Below are positions 34,260-41,820 of a DNA stretch of 41,820 nt, piece by piece; position 1 is the stretch's first letter, and each line of letters opens with the position of its first letter. Source of the stretch: Alteromonas hispanica (lineage in GTDB: Bacteria > Pseudomonadota > Gammaproteobacteria > Enterobacterales > Alteromonadaceae). The position numbers and the translations under genes are program-made. The notes below the pieces were generated by a model. The model searched no databases. It saw only the letters and a program-made list of their open reading frames with translations, and was not told where the DNA came from. The stretch covers positions 546,541-588,360 of the forward strand of contig NZ_JAAAWP010000002.1 of the NCBI RefSeq assembly GCF_010500915.1, written 5' to 3'.

Positions 34260-35123
34260 TTACATTACAACGCCATTGGGCATAAATCGTTTTGCTAGCG
34301 TGATCAATTTATCGTGATTAACCCACCGATAGCCTTTTTGCTCAAAGAGTGTTATCGACGCTTGATCAGGCGTTGTGAAATAACCTGCTTGCGACATATC
34401 CTGTGATAGTGCGTCTAACTGTTTGCCATCGGCAATTCGTTTCACAGCATCAATCATTGCCTCTAAACCCTGAGGATAAATGGCAAGCATGTTGTCAAAG
34501 TACGACTTATCATAATCAGTAACGATAGGGTGAATAGATACGATATCACCGGTGTCAATTCCAGCGTCCTGTATTCGGTGCAAAGTACAGCCTATCTGTG
34601 GCTCGCCTTTTAGCATCGACCAGAATGTCGCCATAATTCCTCGGTACTGAGGCAGTAATCCTGAATGCAAATTTAAAACGCCATTCTGAGGTACATTAAG
34701 CGCTGGCTCTTTCAGTATTCGACCGAAACGAACTGACAAAACTAATTCGGGATTACTTGCTGTTAAACGCTCAAGCCCATTGCCTTCGTTAATATTTGAG
34801 ACAATATGAATGTCAATGCCACGTTGTTTCATGGCGTCAAATGTGAGCAATGGGGCGCCCTTGTTTTGCGAGCTCTCTATAGAGGAGTCAAGGTGTCCTT
34901 GTTTATTAGTTCCCTTATTACACTCTAACGCTGGAAAAAGTATTTGCGTAAATAGGGCGTTCTCATAAAACGAAAGCGCCTCTAATGCATCCGGTCTTTT
35001 GTTATTACCGCCAACCTGTGACGTCATCAATACACTAAACTGGTGTTCGGGGAGTGCATTAATTAACTGGTTGGCGGCTAAATTACTGGCAATATCTAAA
35101 TTGCAAAGCAGTGTTATACGCAT
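34260..35123 (-). CDS. Formyltransferase-fold protein (methionyl-tRNA formyltransferase-like)
   Basis: A 287-residue protein with the formyltransferase catalytic block NGVLNLHSGLLPQYRG, giving the catalytic Asn and His. GCTLHRIQDAGIDTGDIV follows with the catalytic Asp. The N terminus is not a standard Fmt N terminus: it has an insert (about 70-110) rich in Asn, Gly and Ser. The C-terminal Fmt OB domain is missing or replaced by a short alpha segment. It is therefore not the housekeeping Fmt; sugar-nucleotide or other amine formyltransferases are closer candidates. It lies between MAPEG and barrel genes on the same strand, a possible three-gene unit. Confidence 0.72.
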   Translation of the reverse strand: MRITLLCNLDIASNLAANQLINALPEHQFSVLMTSQVGGNNKRPDALEALSFYENALFTQILFPALECNKGTNKQGHLDSSIESSQNKGAPLLTFDAMKQRGIDIHIVSNINEGNGLERLTASNPELVLSVRFGRILKEPALNVPQNGVLNLHSGLLPQYRGIMATFWSMLKGEPQIGCTLHRIQDAGIDTGDIVSIHPIVTDYDKSYFDNMLAIYPQGLEAMIDAVKRIADGKQLDALSQDMSQAGYFTTPDQASITLFEQKGYRWVNHDKLITLAKRFMPNGVVM

Positions 35124-35158
35124 GGTTTCTCTTCCAAATATGGCCCTACGAAGTCAAG

Positions 35159-35578
35159 TTACGCCACTAGCCGCATTCCCAATAACACCAGCATGGTGAT
35201 ATTCGCAACAACACCAATTAAAAAGAAATAGCTACGGGGGCTGGGGTTTTTCTCAGTGGCTATCGCATAATACAGCACCATGTGAATGAACCTGGCAATT
35301 AGATAAACCCACATACAAAGTGCAAATACCGTACTTTGATAATTTAACACAAAGGCAAGCATTATCGTCCCTATAAATAATGCACTATTTTCAAGAGTGT
35401 TATGGAACGTGCGGTGTGCTCGAAATACAAAACTATTGTGAGACAATTCGTCATCTATCTTGCCGGGAACAGCATTAGGTTGTTTTGCTTTACTAATAGT
35501 TGCTACACCCCATTGCACAAGTAAAAGTAGTAAGTAAAGGAAAAAAGCAAAATATGCCGAAAAGGTGATATCTGTCAT
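35159..35578 (-). CDS. MAPEG family membrane protein
   Basis: A 139-residue, four-helix inner-membrane protein. Helices lie at about 6-27, 62-80, 84-104 and 115-136. FRAHRTFHNTLENSALFI is the MAPEG core (glutathione-related eicosanoid/detoxification family), with conserved Arg, His, Asn and Glu. Bacterial members are often of unknown substrate. It is the first gene of a minus-strand run towards 33208, with 35 bp to the next gene. It is divergent from the diguanylate cyclase across 315 bp. Confidence 0.85.
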   Translation of the reverse strand: MTDITFSAYFAFFLYLLLLLVQWGVATISKAKQPNAVPGKIDDELSHNSFVFRAHRTFHNTLENSALFIGTIMLAFVLNYQSTVFALCMWVYLIARFIHMVLYYAIATEKNPSPRSYFFLIGVVANITMLVLLGMRLVA

Positions 35579-35893
35579 TAGTTAGTCCTTATTCTATTTA
35601 TCTATGTGTTACTTATTCATAACACTCATTAATAAAAAAGATGTGCAAAAAGCAGGCCTTGGCTAAAATAAGAAAGGATAGCGCTTGTGCACTTGCTTTA
35701 ACGTAGATAGTTCTGCTGACTACATATGAAACAAACGAAAAAATCTGAGATATTTATGTAAGAAATTCTAATTAAACTATAAAAAATACATGGGCCGTTT
35801 GCGCTTCGATAGTTGATAAGCGTATTTGCAGCGAGTATTGATGATATGCTTTTGCTCAAAAGCAAACGAGAGAAAAGGGCGTAAATAACAAAA
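35579..35893. other. Divergent intergenic region, MAPEG / diguanylate cyclase
   Basis: A 315-bp AT-rich spacer with no ORF and no repeat of the GGACAGTCACT family. I see no confident promoter or operator in it. Confidence 0.5.
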
Positions 35894-37159
35894 ATGATTC
35901 ACGCATTATCGCTGCCTTTATTCATTACCTCTGCAGTCTGCTTATTACTAAGTTTATTCTTTATACTCTTGTATTATCGCCTGACGTCCCGCCATGAGGA
36001 GTCGGTAAAATATTACTTAATTTTCTCCATTGGGGCCCTCGTCAGCAGTATCTTTTTTGGTGCCTTTGCCGTGCTGCTCAACTCAAGTGACAACCTTATT
36101 TATCTGAGCGTTTCAAATCGTATTACGGTGATTGCCGCCATGTTTACCACCGTGATCAGCTTGCACTTTTATCTGTCCTTCTTCGAATATGAGGCACCCA
36201 CCTCGTTAAAATGGTGCTATGGGGTTTGCGCGGCTTTTTCGATTGCTACCGCTATACCCAGCTCGCTTTTTCTCGACAATGCTTTTTATGCAACGTCCTC
36301 TTATTACACGGGCTTAGTCTACGGGCCGCTATTTCAGGTATGGGGGGCATGGATTTTGATATTGGCCGTATACGGTATTTCCGTATTAGTCCGAGTCTTC
36401 AACCGACAGCAAAGAAAACAGGACAATGGCAACTCAAGTACCGTTTTACTTTTATTAATAGCCAATATGTTTTGGATGTTCACCGGCGTGTGTGACATGT
36501 TAACGGGAATTCAGGTTATTGATCTTCCGCCGCTGACATGGGTTGGTTCTTTCTTTGTTACGTCCTGCATTGCATGGGCGCTGGTGCTACATATCGATGA
36601 TCTTTATGAGGAAAGGCGCTTACTAAGCGACCGTTTAATGTATGACCATTTAACCCAAGCTTTTTCTCGCAGCTACTTAGAAATACGTCTCACTGAGGCG
36701 GTAAATTTGATGATGAGGGGAGAGCTAAAGTGGCTATCTGTCTGCGTTTTTGATGTAGATAATTTTAAAGCGATAAACGATAAATATGGTCATGCAAGCG
36801 GAGATGCGCTGCTCACGCAAGTCACGGGTATAATAAAAGAAAACATTCGCCAATCTGACTGCATTGCTCGGCTTGGCGGCGATGAATTTGTTATTTTATT
36901 CACCGATACACAAAACGAAAATCATGCCCCAGTTATTGTTGAGCGTATTCGCAGCTATGTTGCGAAAGCTCAATTCGGAGAAGGAGAGCGCAGGTTTAAC
37001 GCGTCTTGCTCATTCGGTGTCGTCAGTGTAACGCCTGAACAACTTACCATGAAAGACTTGCCGAATCAGATGCTATCGTGCGCAGATGAGGCGCTCTACA
37101 GTGCTAAACACAAAGGCAAAAACCTTGTTGGCTTTGCTACTTTAAGCGACCTTTCTTAA
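35894..37159 (+). CDS. Membrane-bound diguanylate cyclase (GGDEF domain)
   Basis: A 421-residue enzyme making cyclic di-GMP from two GTP. The N-terminal half has about seven hydrophobic segments (5-30, 40-65, 72-93, 102-122, 142-165, 188-208, 215-235), a membrane sensor of unknown ligand. A short linker leads to a GGDEF domain (about 255-415). The domain has DVDNFKAINDKYGHASGD and ARLGGDEFVILF, the active A-site near residue 327. RQSD lies five residues before GGDEF, a canonical inhibitory I-site, so product feedback is likely. There is no EAL domain. It is a single gene, convergent with maa. Confidence 0.92.
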   Translation: MIHALSLPLFITSAVCLLLSLFFILLYYRLTSRHEESVKYYLIFSIGALVSSIFFGAFAVLLNSSDNLIYLSVSNRITVIAAMFTTVISLHFYLSFFEYEAPTSLKWCYGVCAAFSIATAIPSSLFLDNAFYATSSYYTGLVYGPLFQVWGAWILILAVYGISVLVRVFNRQQRKQDNGNSSTVLLLLIANMFWMFTGVCDMLTGIQVIDLPPLTWVGSFFVTSCIAWALVLHIDDLYEERRLLSDRLMYDHLTQAFSRSYLEIRLTEAVNLMMRGELKWLSVCVFDVDNFKAINDKYGHASGDALLTQVTGIIKENIRQSDCIARLGGDEFVILFTDTQNENHAPVIVERIRSYVAKAQFGEGERRFNASCSFGVVSVTPEQLTMKDLPNQMLSCADEALYSAKHKGKNLVGFATLSDLS

Positions 37160-37188
37160 TCTGCTAAACCCGCGCTCTTTGAACATTT

Positions 37189-37758
37189 TTACTCAGTAGA
37201 ATGAGTATTGATAACTTTAATCACGCGAGCGGGGTTACCACCAATAATGACGTTATCGCCGAAGGACTTGGTAACCACAGCGCCAGAAGCGACAACCACA
37301 TTATTGCCAAGTGTAACGCCAGGGTTAATTACGGCCATGCCTCCCACCCAACAGTCGTCTCCAAGGGTGATAGGTTTTGCAAACTCAATGCCGGTGGCTC
37401 TTTGCTTCGGATCTGTAGGGTGTGTCGCCGTGTAAATGCCCACCTGTGGAGCCAACATGCAGTTATCACCAATGGTCACTCTGGCGGCGTCTAAAATTAC
37501 GCAATTGAAATTGGCGTAAAAATTTTCACCAACTAATATGTTCTCGCCATAGTCACATTTGAACGTAGATTCGATATACAAACGCTTTCCAGTTTTACCA
37601 AATAATGTCTTGAGTAACTGAGTTCGTTTTTTGTGCTCGGTCTGACAGGTGCTATTGAGAATATCTAGCTGTTTACGGCAGTTCTTGCGAAGTGCCGTAA
37701 GTGTTTTATCAGAGGGGAAATAAAGCTCGCCAGCGAGCATTTTCTCTTGTTCGGTCAT
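37189..37758 (-). CDS. maa: Maltose O-acetyltransferase-like hexapeptide acetyltransferase
   Basis: A 189-residue left-handed beta-helix acetyltransferase that uses acetyl-CoA to acetylate a sugar. TEQEKMLAGELYFPSD is the Maa N-terminal domain. FKCDYGENILVGENFYANFNCVILD, NCMLAPQVGIYTATHP with the catalytic His, and VIIGGNPARVIK follow the Maa/LacA/NodL pattern. I start at ATG 37758; a TTG at 37794 is in frame but has no Shine-Dalgarno and extends beyond the conserved N terminus. It starts 46 bp after the stop of the solenoid lipoprotein gene on the same strand. The sugar acceptor is unproven. Confidence 0.88.
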   Translation of the reverse strand: MTEQEKMLAGELYFPSDKTLTALRKNCRKQLDILNSTCQTEHKKRTQLLKTLFGKTGKRLYIESTFKCDYGENILVGENFYANFNCVILDAARVTIGDNCMLAPQVGIYTATHPTDPKQRATGIEFAKPITLGDDCWVGGMAVINPGVTLGNNVVVASGAVVTKSFGDNVIIGGNPARVIKVINTHSTE

Positions 37759-37804
37759 GTGAGTGTGATTACCAAGGGACGATATCTTCCGCAATTTTTC
37801 TTAG

Positions 37805-38476
37805 CTATTTCGCATGGTCATAGCTTACAACAACTTTCTTATCTATGTCTGCGCTTTCGACATTTAACTCGACTCTACGCTTTAAAATTATGTTGCCGTG
37901 AAGGGTTACGTTCTTGCCAATCGTTAACGTCGGTAACTTGTCCTTGTCGTTGCCCCAGTTACTTTCATTGTGCTCATAAATAATGTCTCCGTATATTTCA
38001 CTGTTGCCAGTAATATCTATGTCGCCATTAAGGGTGCTAATATCGTTATTCACCGTTACATCAGTAATACTGATATCACCATTCACAGTTTCAATATTGC
38101 CACCAACACTGCCGTTAGCTTGTAATGAAATATCACCATTAACCGTCTCAATGCTTCGTTTAACAGTAAGATGAGATGATGCAGCAACGTCGCCATTCAC
38201 TATATCAATGCTGTCGACGGTAACATGGCTACTCATATCTAAATTACCGTTAACAATACTTATTTCGGCTGCACTGCCATGCTCTTTTATATCTACATTA
38301 CCATTCACTGACGATATATCGCCTGCGTGTTTACCACTGGCAATGTTAATATTTCCCAGCATCGTGCTTACGTCGTTTCCATCTAAAGCACTGGCATTTC
38401 CCACGTGAATAACGCAGCCGCTTAGCAATGTGGTTCCAAGCACTATAACAGCGGCAGATAAAAAAGATTTGTTCAT
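37805..38476 (-). CDS. Repeat-built beta-solenoid lipoprotein
   Basis: I do not recognise a named family. The 223-residue product has a lipoprotein signal with lipobox LLSGC (Cys21). About seven tandem units of 18-19 residues then carry a VNGN/VNGD-type core: MLGNINIASG, SVNGNVDI, IVNGNLDM, IVNGDVAA, TVNGDISL, TVNGDISI, TLNGDIDI. Regular hydrophobic-x-hydrophobic steps and Asn-Gly turns imply a beta-helix, bactofilin-like or polymer-forming-domain-like, anchored in a membrane by lipid. The C-terminal 60 residues are a non-repeat strand-rich cap. A structural or adhesive role in the envelope is possible but unproven. It is followed by maa. Confidence 0.7.
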   Translation of the reverse strand: MNKSFLSAAVIVLGTTLLSGCVIHVGNASALDGNDVSTMLGNINIASGKHAGDISSVNGNVDIKEHGSAAEISIVNGNLDMSSHVTVDSIDIVNGDVAASSHLTVKRSIETVNGDISLQANGSVGGNIETVNGDISITDVTVNNDISTLNGDIDITGNSEIYGDIIYEHNESNWGNDKDKLPTLTIGKNVTLHGNIILKRRVELNVESADIDKKVVVSYDHAK

Positions 38477-38957
38477 TGCAATAACCCTAAAAGTAAACAG
38501 TTAAAAAATTAAAAAAGAAAGTTGAGGAGTTTCCAGCATCACTAATTTAGGATTTAAACTCCTTCTATGTTTAGGCTTAACACGTACTGTGCCAAATGGT
38601 TTAAGTATTTAAAATCAATGGTTTACGATTTTTGGGTGCATTTATAATGTGTTTTTGTGGCAGGTTTGGTGACAAAGTTGTTAAAAGCGCTAATTTGTTA
38701 AGTTTCTTGCTATTTATGGCGTTAAATTAATCGCGAGTCAGTTGTGTGGAAGACAGGAGAGAAGTAGTACTAAATTATGCATATCGCTTTGGGGCATTGC
38801 GTTTTGGGGCAATGACTCATCCTTTATTCTACCTATTTTCAATAGGCGCGATATTTGCAGTTCTTTATTTACTCACTATCAGTACGAACTGAAGAAAATC
38901 ATGTGTGCAAAGATAAGATGCTACATTTAACGCGACTAAGTCGAAAAAGGAACATGC
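38477..38957. other. Divergent intergenic region, lipoprotein / yjiN
   Basis: A 480-bp spacer. A TATAAT (38643-38648) with a poor -35, TTTACG (38622-38627) at 15 bp, is the only promoter-like signal I see. No ORF in it looks coding, and no GGACAGTCACT copy is present. Confidence 0.5.
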
Positions 38958-40244
38958 ATGCTGGATAAGCACCTACTGTTGCAAAGAGCGAAACGACAGG
39001 CTCTGGCATGCTTGATGATTGCAGCTGCTATTTTTGTTATTACTGTTCTCACACAAAAGTACAGCCCTCAGGTTGCCTCGAGTTGGTGGCTGGAACTTAT
39101 AAAAATGGCCAGTGAAGCGGCTTTGGTGGGCGGTTTAGCAGATTGGTTTGCAGTAACTGCTCTGTTTAAACCTATTCCCTCATCGTATCCCATTCCTCAT
39201 ACTAACATTGTAGCCAGTAACAAAAGCGCAATTGCCAATAATCTCTCGGAATTCGTGAAAGAAAAATTCTTTAACCCTATGGCAATTGAAAAACTAATCA
39301 GTGAAAGCGACCCCGCTAAAGGCGCTGGCCGATGGCTTGAGTCGCCACAAAATGCGCAGAAGTTAAGCCGCTTTCTGTGTGATGCACTCAGCGGTATGTT
39401 GAAGGTATTAGATGACAAACCCGTAAAAGACTTCATTTCAAAAACCGCTGAAAAAGGGGTAAGAAGCCTAGACTTAAATCAGTTAATTGCTACTTCGTTG
39501 AATGCCGTTACTAAAGAAGGACAGCACCAAGTAGTACTCGACAGATTACTTGGGAAATTAGCTGGGCTACTCAGTCAGCCCGATACCCAAGAATATATTG
39601 CCGATACGTTAATTGTTTGGCTAAAAACTGAGTACAGCAGAGTAGAGAAAATATTGCCATCTAGTTGGTTAAGTGAGCAGGGGGCACTTATTGCTGTTAA
39701 GGCGGTTTCGTCTATTTTAGAAGACATTTACCAAGACCAATCTCACCCCATTCGACTGGCTTTCGACGAGCAAGTGAACGAATTTCTGCACGATTTGCAG
39801 CATAGTGATGACATGGAGCAAAAGGTTAACGGCTTCAAAGAAAAGATCATTGATGACCCTGCGTTGAAAGGGTATTTACATTCATCATGGCAACGTTTTA
39901 GCGAATGGTTACTGCGCTCGCTAGAAGAGAAAGAGGGGAAAGCAGAACAAAAAGTGTCTGGTCTTCTGCAGGATTTAGGCAGTTCCTTGCGAGGCGATAG
40001 TGAGCTGTCTAAAGCTTTTAACAAGCATATTGGCGAAGCTGCAAAATATATGGCACCCGAACTCGCTCAATTTTTAACCGCACACATAAGAGACACGATT
40101 AACACCTGGAATGAAAAAGATATGGCCGAGCAAGTAGAGCTTAATATTGGAAGAGATCTTCAAAAAGTGCGTATCAACGGCACAATTGTCGGTGGTTGCA
40201 TTGGCGCAGCATTGTATGGCATCGAAGTGTTAATTGGTCTTTAA
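38958..40244 (+). CDS. yjiN: DUF445 family inner-membrane protein YjiN
   Basis: A 428-residue protein of the DUF445 family. A transmembrane helix lies at about 16-34, followed by the family block EAALVGGLADWFAVTALFKP. A long, charged, helical middle region (about 85-405) comes next, and a C-terminal hydrophobic segment IVGGCIGAALYGIEVLIGL anchors the end. The function is not established. The ATG start lies about 8 bp after AAAGG. It is the last gene with Alteromonas-like base composition before the higher-G+C AFG1-like gene. Confidence 0.88.
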   Translation: MLDKHLLLQRAKRQALACLMIAAAIFVITVLTQKYSPQVASSWWLELIKMASEAALVGGLADWFAVTALFKPIPSSYPIPHTNIVASNKSAIANNLSEFVKEKFFNPMAIEKLISESDPAKGAGRWLESPQNAQKLSRFLCDALSGMLKVLDDKPVKDFISKTAEKGVRSLDLNQLIATSLNAVTKEGQHQVVLDRLLGKLAGLLSQPDTQEYIADTLIVWLKTEYSRVEKILPSSWLSEQGALIAVKAVSSILEDIYQDQSHPIRLAFDEQVNEFLHDLQHSDDMEQKVNGFKEKIIDDPALKGYLHSSWQRFSEWLLRSLEEKEGKAEQKVSGLLQDLGSSLRGDSELSKAFNKHIGEAAKYMAPELAQFLTAHIRDTINTWNEKDMAEQVELNIGRDLQKVRINGTIVGGCIGAALYGIEVLIGL

Positions 40245-40462
40245 GAGGTCTCTGACTATCGCTGAATTTGGCTAGCTTGTTTTAAACACCGTTCTAAAAG
40301 CTAACGACGAAACAACAAAACGCTAAGCCATTGCAGCCTAGCTTTACTAGCTTAGAGTATCTATTTGCTCAGACTCTGTAGTTGTAGGTTTATACAAATT
40401 CATTTGATACCTATACATAGATCTAACGTACCACCCATCACGTTAATAAACTCATCAGCTCC

Positions 40463-41794
40463 ATGATGAAAACGAATACGATGATGAACACGATGATAGC
40501 ACAACCTCGCGTTGCTCGGCGGTGCCTCTCGACAGGCCCAGTGACAGCGGCGTATGAACTCAAGGTTGAGGCGGGGGAGGTGCGACGAGATGACGCGCAA
40601 GTCGCTCTGGCGGCAAAATTCGATGCCCTGCACGAGTCTCTTACCTCGCTGCCACCAGTACGCACCGACGATCTGACAAAGAACAGCAGTACAATAAGCA
40701 GTGCACTATTACTGATACTGTCGCGATCCTTGGCATCCGCCCAGTCTTTTTTTCGAAAGAAGTTCCATTTGTGGTCTTTTGGTCCACCACCGCGAGGCAT
40801 ATATATTCATGGACCGGTCGGGGTCGGCAAGAGCTTTCTAATGGATCTCTTTTACGAGTCGGTTACTGTTCCTGATAATAATTCTTGCCGTAATAATGAC
40901 AGCCACAAACACACAAAAATAACCAAACGCCGCGTCCACTTTCATGAGTTCATGCTAGACGTCCATCATCGAATTTTTGCCTACAAGCAGGAGCACCCAC
41001 GTGGTGATGCGATCCCCGTCATTGCGCAACAATTGGCACAAGAAGCCCAACTACTTTGTTTCGATGAATTTCAAGTGACAGACGTTGCCGATGCCATGAT
41101 TTTGAAGCGACTGTTTTCACTATTAATATCGGATTGGAATGTGGTGGTGGTGGCCACCTCGAATCGCTCCCCCGATGCCTTGTATGAGGGAGGCATCAAC
41201 CGCTCTCTTTTTTTGCCATTCATAGACATGTTGAAAGACACGTTCGACATTATTTCTATGGAGGATTCCCAGAAGGATTATCGACTCGAAAGTCGAGCGG
41301 ATGGTCAATCCTATTTTTGGTCAAATAAGGATATGCAAGGCGATAATAATATTAACAACAACATACAGGCGCAATTGGAAGAAATATTTGGTAGCACTGC
41401 ATCCAAAACTGAGGCCGAAAGCATTTCCGTCCTCTTTGGTCGCACCGTTGAGGTTGCCAGATTGAATGACCAGTGCGCCTGGTTTGACTTTTCTGAGTTG
41501 TGCTATCAACCCCTCGGGGCGTCCGATTATATTTCCCTCTGCCGCCGATTTCCGGTCATCATCATGGAACGTGTACCCCAACTGGACGCCAATCATCTCA
41601 ACGAAGCGCGACGATTTGTGACCCTTATTGACGCGTGTTATGAGTCTCGCACCCGCTTGGTGCTGGCGGCACAAGTGCCGCTCGACGAATTGGTTGGGTT
41701 CTACCCATATTTTACGGACACAGCCATAAAGAGGCATACTATGCCTAGAAGGAGTGTCTATGACCAAACGAAGAAAATATTCCCCGGAATTTAA
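40463..41794 (+). CDS. AFG1/LACE1/ZapE-type ATPase, eukaryote-like, 3' end replaced by an IS
   Basis: A P-loop ATPase of the AFG1 family (mitochondrial AFG1/LACE1; bacterial ZapE, a FtsZ-ring modulator). Walker A GPVGVGKS (117-124), Walker B LLCFDEF (197-203), QVTDVADAMIL and sensor ATSNR (231-235) are intact. HFHEFMLDVHHRI, PLGASDY and RRFVTLIDA are family blocks. The first 24 residues (Met/Thr-rich, then RVARRCLSTGP) resemble a mitochondrial presequence. Asn-rich inserts lie near 136-155 and 285-300. There is no clear Shine-Dalgarno. Hand counts give G+C of 38/60 at 40501-40560 and 31/60 at 41521-41580, against 19/60 at 39241-39300 in yjiN. After VPLDEL (about residue 411) the family C terminus is absent and the frame runs into the IS. 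Eukaryotic transfer, alphaproteobacterial transfer and assembly chimera are all possible. Confidence 0.8.
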   Translation: MMKTNTMMNTMIAQPRVARRCLSTGPVTAAYELKVEAGEVRRDDAQVALAAKFDALHESLTSLPPVRTDDLTKNSSTISSALLLILSRSLASAQSFFRKKFHLWSFGPPPRGIYIHGPVGVGKSFLMDLFYESVTVPDNNSCRNNDSHKHTKITKRRVHFHEFMLDVHHRIFAYKQEHPRGDAIPVIAQQLAQEAQLLCFDEFQVTDVADAMILKRLFSLLISDWNVVVVATSNRSPDALYEGGINRSLFLPFIDMLKDTFDIISMEDSQKDYRLESRADGQSYFWSNKDMQGDNNINNNIQAQLEEIFGSTASKTEAESISVLFGRTVEVARLNDQCAWFDFSELCYQPLGASDYISLCRRFPVIIMERVPQLDANHLNEARRFVTLIDACYESRTRLVLAAQVPLDELVGFYPYFTDTAIKRHTMPRRSVYDQTKKIFPGI

Positions 41795-41820
41795 ACGCGA
41801 AGCCGTTTTACTGACCCAGC
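41693..41820 (+). mobile_element. Left end of an IS3-family insertion sequence (partial)
   Basis: The AFG1-like coding similarity stops near 41693. What follows, TGGGTTCTACCC and later TTTTACGGACAC, looks like an IS3-type terminal inverted repeat; the orfA start is at 41760. The right end, the second ORF and any target duplication are outside the window, so the exact junction is approximate. Confidence 0.7.
41760..41820 (+). CDS. IS3-family transposase OrfA, N-terminal fragment (cut by window end)
   Basis: The first 20 codons, MTKRRKYSPEFKREAVLLTQ, are typical of the OrfA helix-turn-helix protein (HTH_Tnp_1) of IS3-family elements. AAGGAG lies 6 bp upstream. The frame is still open at the last base of the window. 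OrfA is the DNA-binding part of the OrfAB transposase normally made by -1 frameshifting; OrfB should follow outside. Confidence 0.88.
   Translation, partial: MTKRRKYSPEFKREAVLLTQ

Noticed and set aside
38742..38930. 62-codon ORF in the lipoprotein/yjiN spacer
   Set aside because: No Shine-Dalgarno, no recognisable pattern, Cys/Ile-rich chance composition.
1..41820. CRISPR arrays, prophage modules or toxin-antitoxin pairs
   Set aside because: I looked for regularly spaced direct repeats and for recognisable phage, Cas or toxin/antitoxin proteins and saw none; the GGACAGTCACT copies are irregularly spaced and in both orientations.

Overview
The window looks like chromosomal DNA of a marine gammaproteobacterium, most likely Alteromonas or a close Alteromonadales relative. 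This is inferred from gene order and protein character, not from a database search. Several blocks keep E. coli-like neighbourhoods: tesA divergent from ybbA-ybbP; folX next to yfcH; and the trp operon (trpL-E-G-D-CF-B-A-yciI) divergent from rnm(yciV)-yciO-scpA-scpB-rluB.

Layout: 1-363 holds two tandem tRNA-Glu genes in a 231-bp repeat unit. 680-3235 holds an M14 peptidase, two very small genes (one DUF1289) and dusC. 3357-6064 is a translationally coupled pair of exported amidohydrolases, the second without the HxH metal motif. 6132-7184 is a REP-associated tyrosine transposase (RAYT). 7474-11609 holds a small Ser/Gln-rich protein, tesA and the YbbA/YbbP ABC system. 12031-14436 holds yfcH, folX and an AI-2E-family permease. 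14426-16711 is a PhoP/PhoQ-like operon led by a PepSY-like protein. 17325-18306 holds a PNPOx-fold protein and YciI. 18311-25240 is the complete trp operon with a leader peptide (three consecutive Trp codons) and an attenuator. 25329-30355 holds rnm, yciO, scpA, scpB, rluB and dkgB. 30919-38476 holds a soluble triple-PAS chemoreceptor, a putative barrel protein, a formyltransferase-like protein, a MAPEG protein, a diguanylate cyclase, maltose acetyltransferase and a repeat-built lipoprotein. 38958-40244 is a YjiN/DUF445 protein. 40463 onward is an AFG1/ZapE-type ATPase of eukaryotic (mitochondrial) appearance, cut at its 3' end by an IS3-family element that runs off the window.

Two signals stand out. 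(1) An 11-bp word, GGACAGTCACT, occurs 13 times exactly on the two strands. It clusters in four intergenic regions, in three of which plus-orientation copies precede minus-orientation copies. The same window carries a RAYT gene with copies beside its 5' end, so the set resembles a REP/BIME family served by that transposase. One copy lies in frame inside trpE and shares 19 identical bases with an intergenic copy. (2) The AFG1-like ATPase has a higher G+C content than its neighbours, a presequence-like N terminus, Asn-rich inserts and no clear Shine-Dalgarno site. It abuts an IS, which suggests transfer from a eukaryote (or alphaproteobacterium) or a chimeric assembly.

The rest is ordinary housekeeping and regulatory content: tryptophan synthesis, chromosome condensation (ScpAB), rRNA and tRNA modification (RluB, DusC), envelope signalling, chemotaxis and c-di-GMP.
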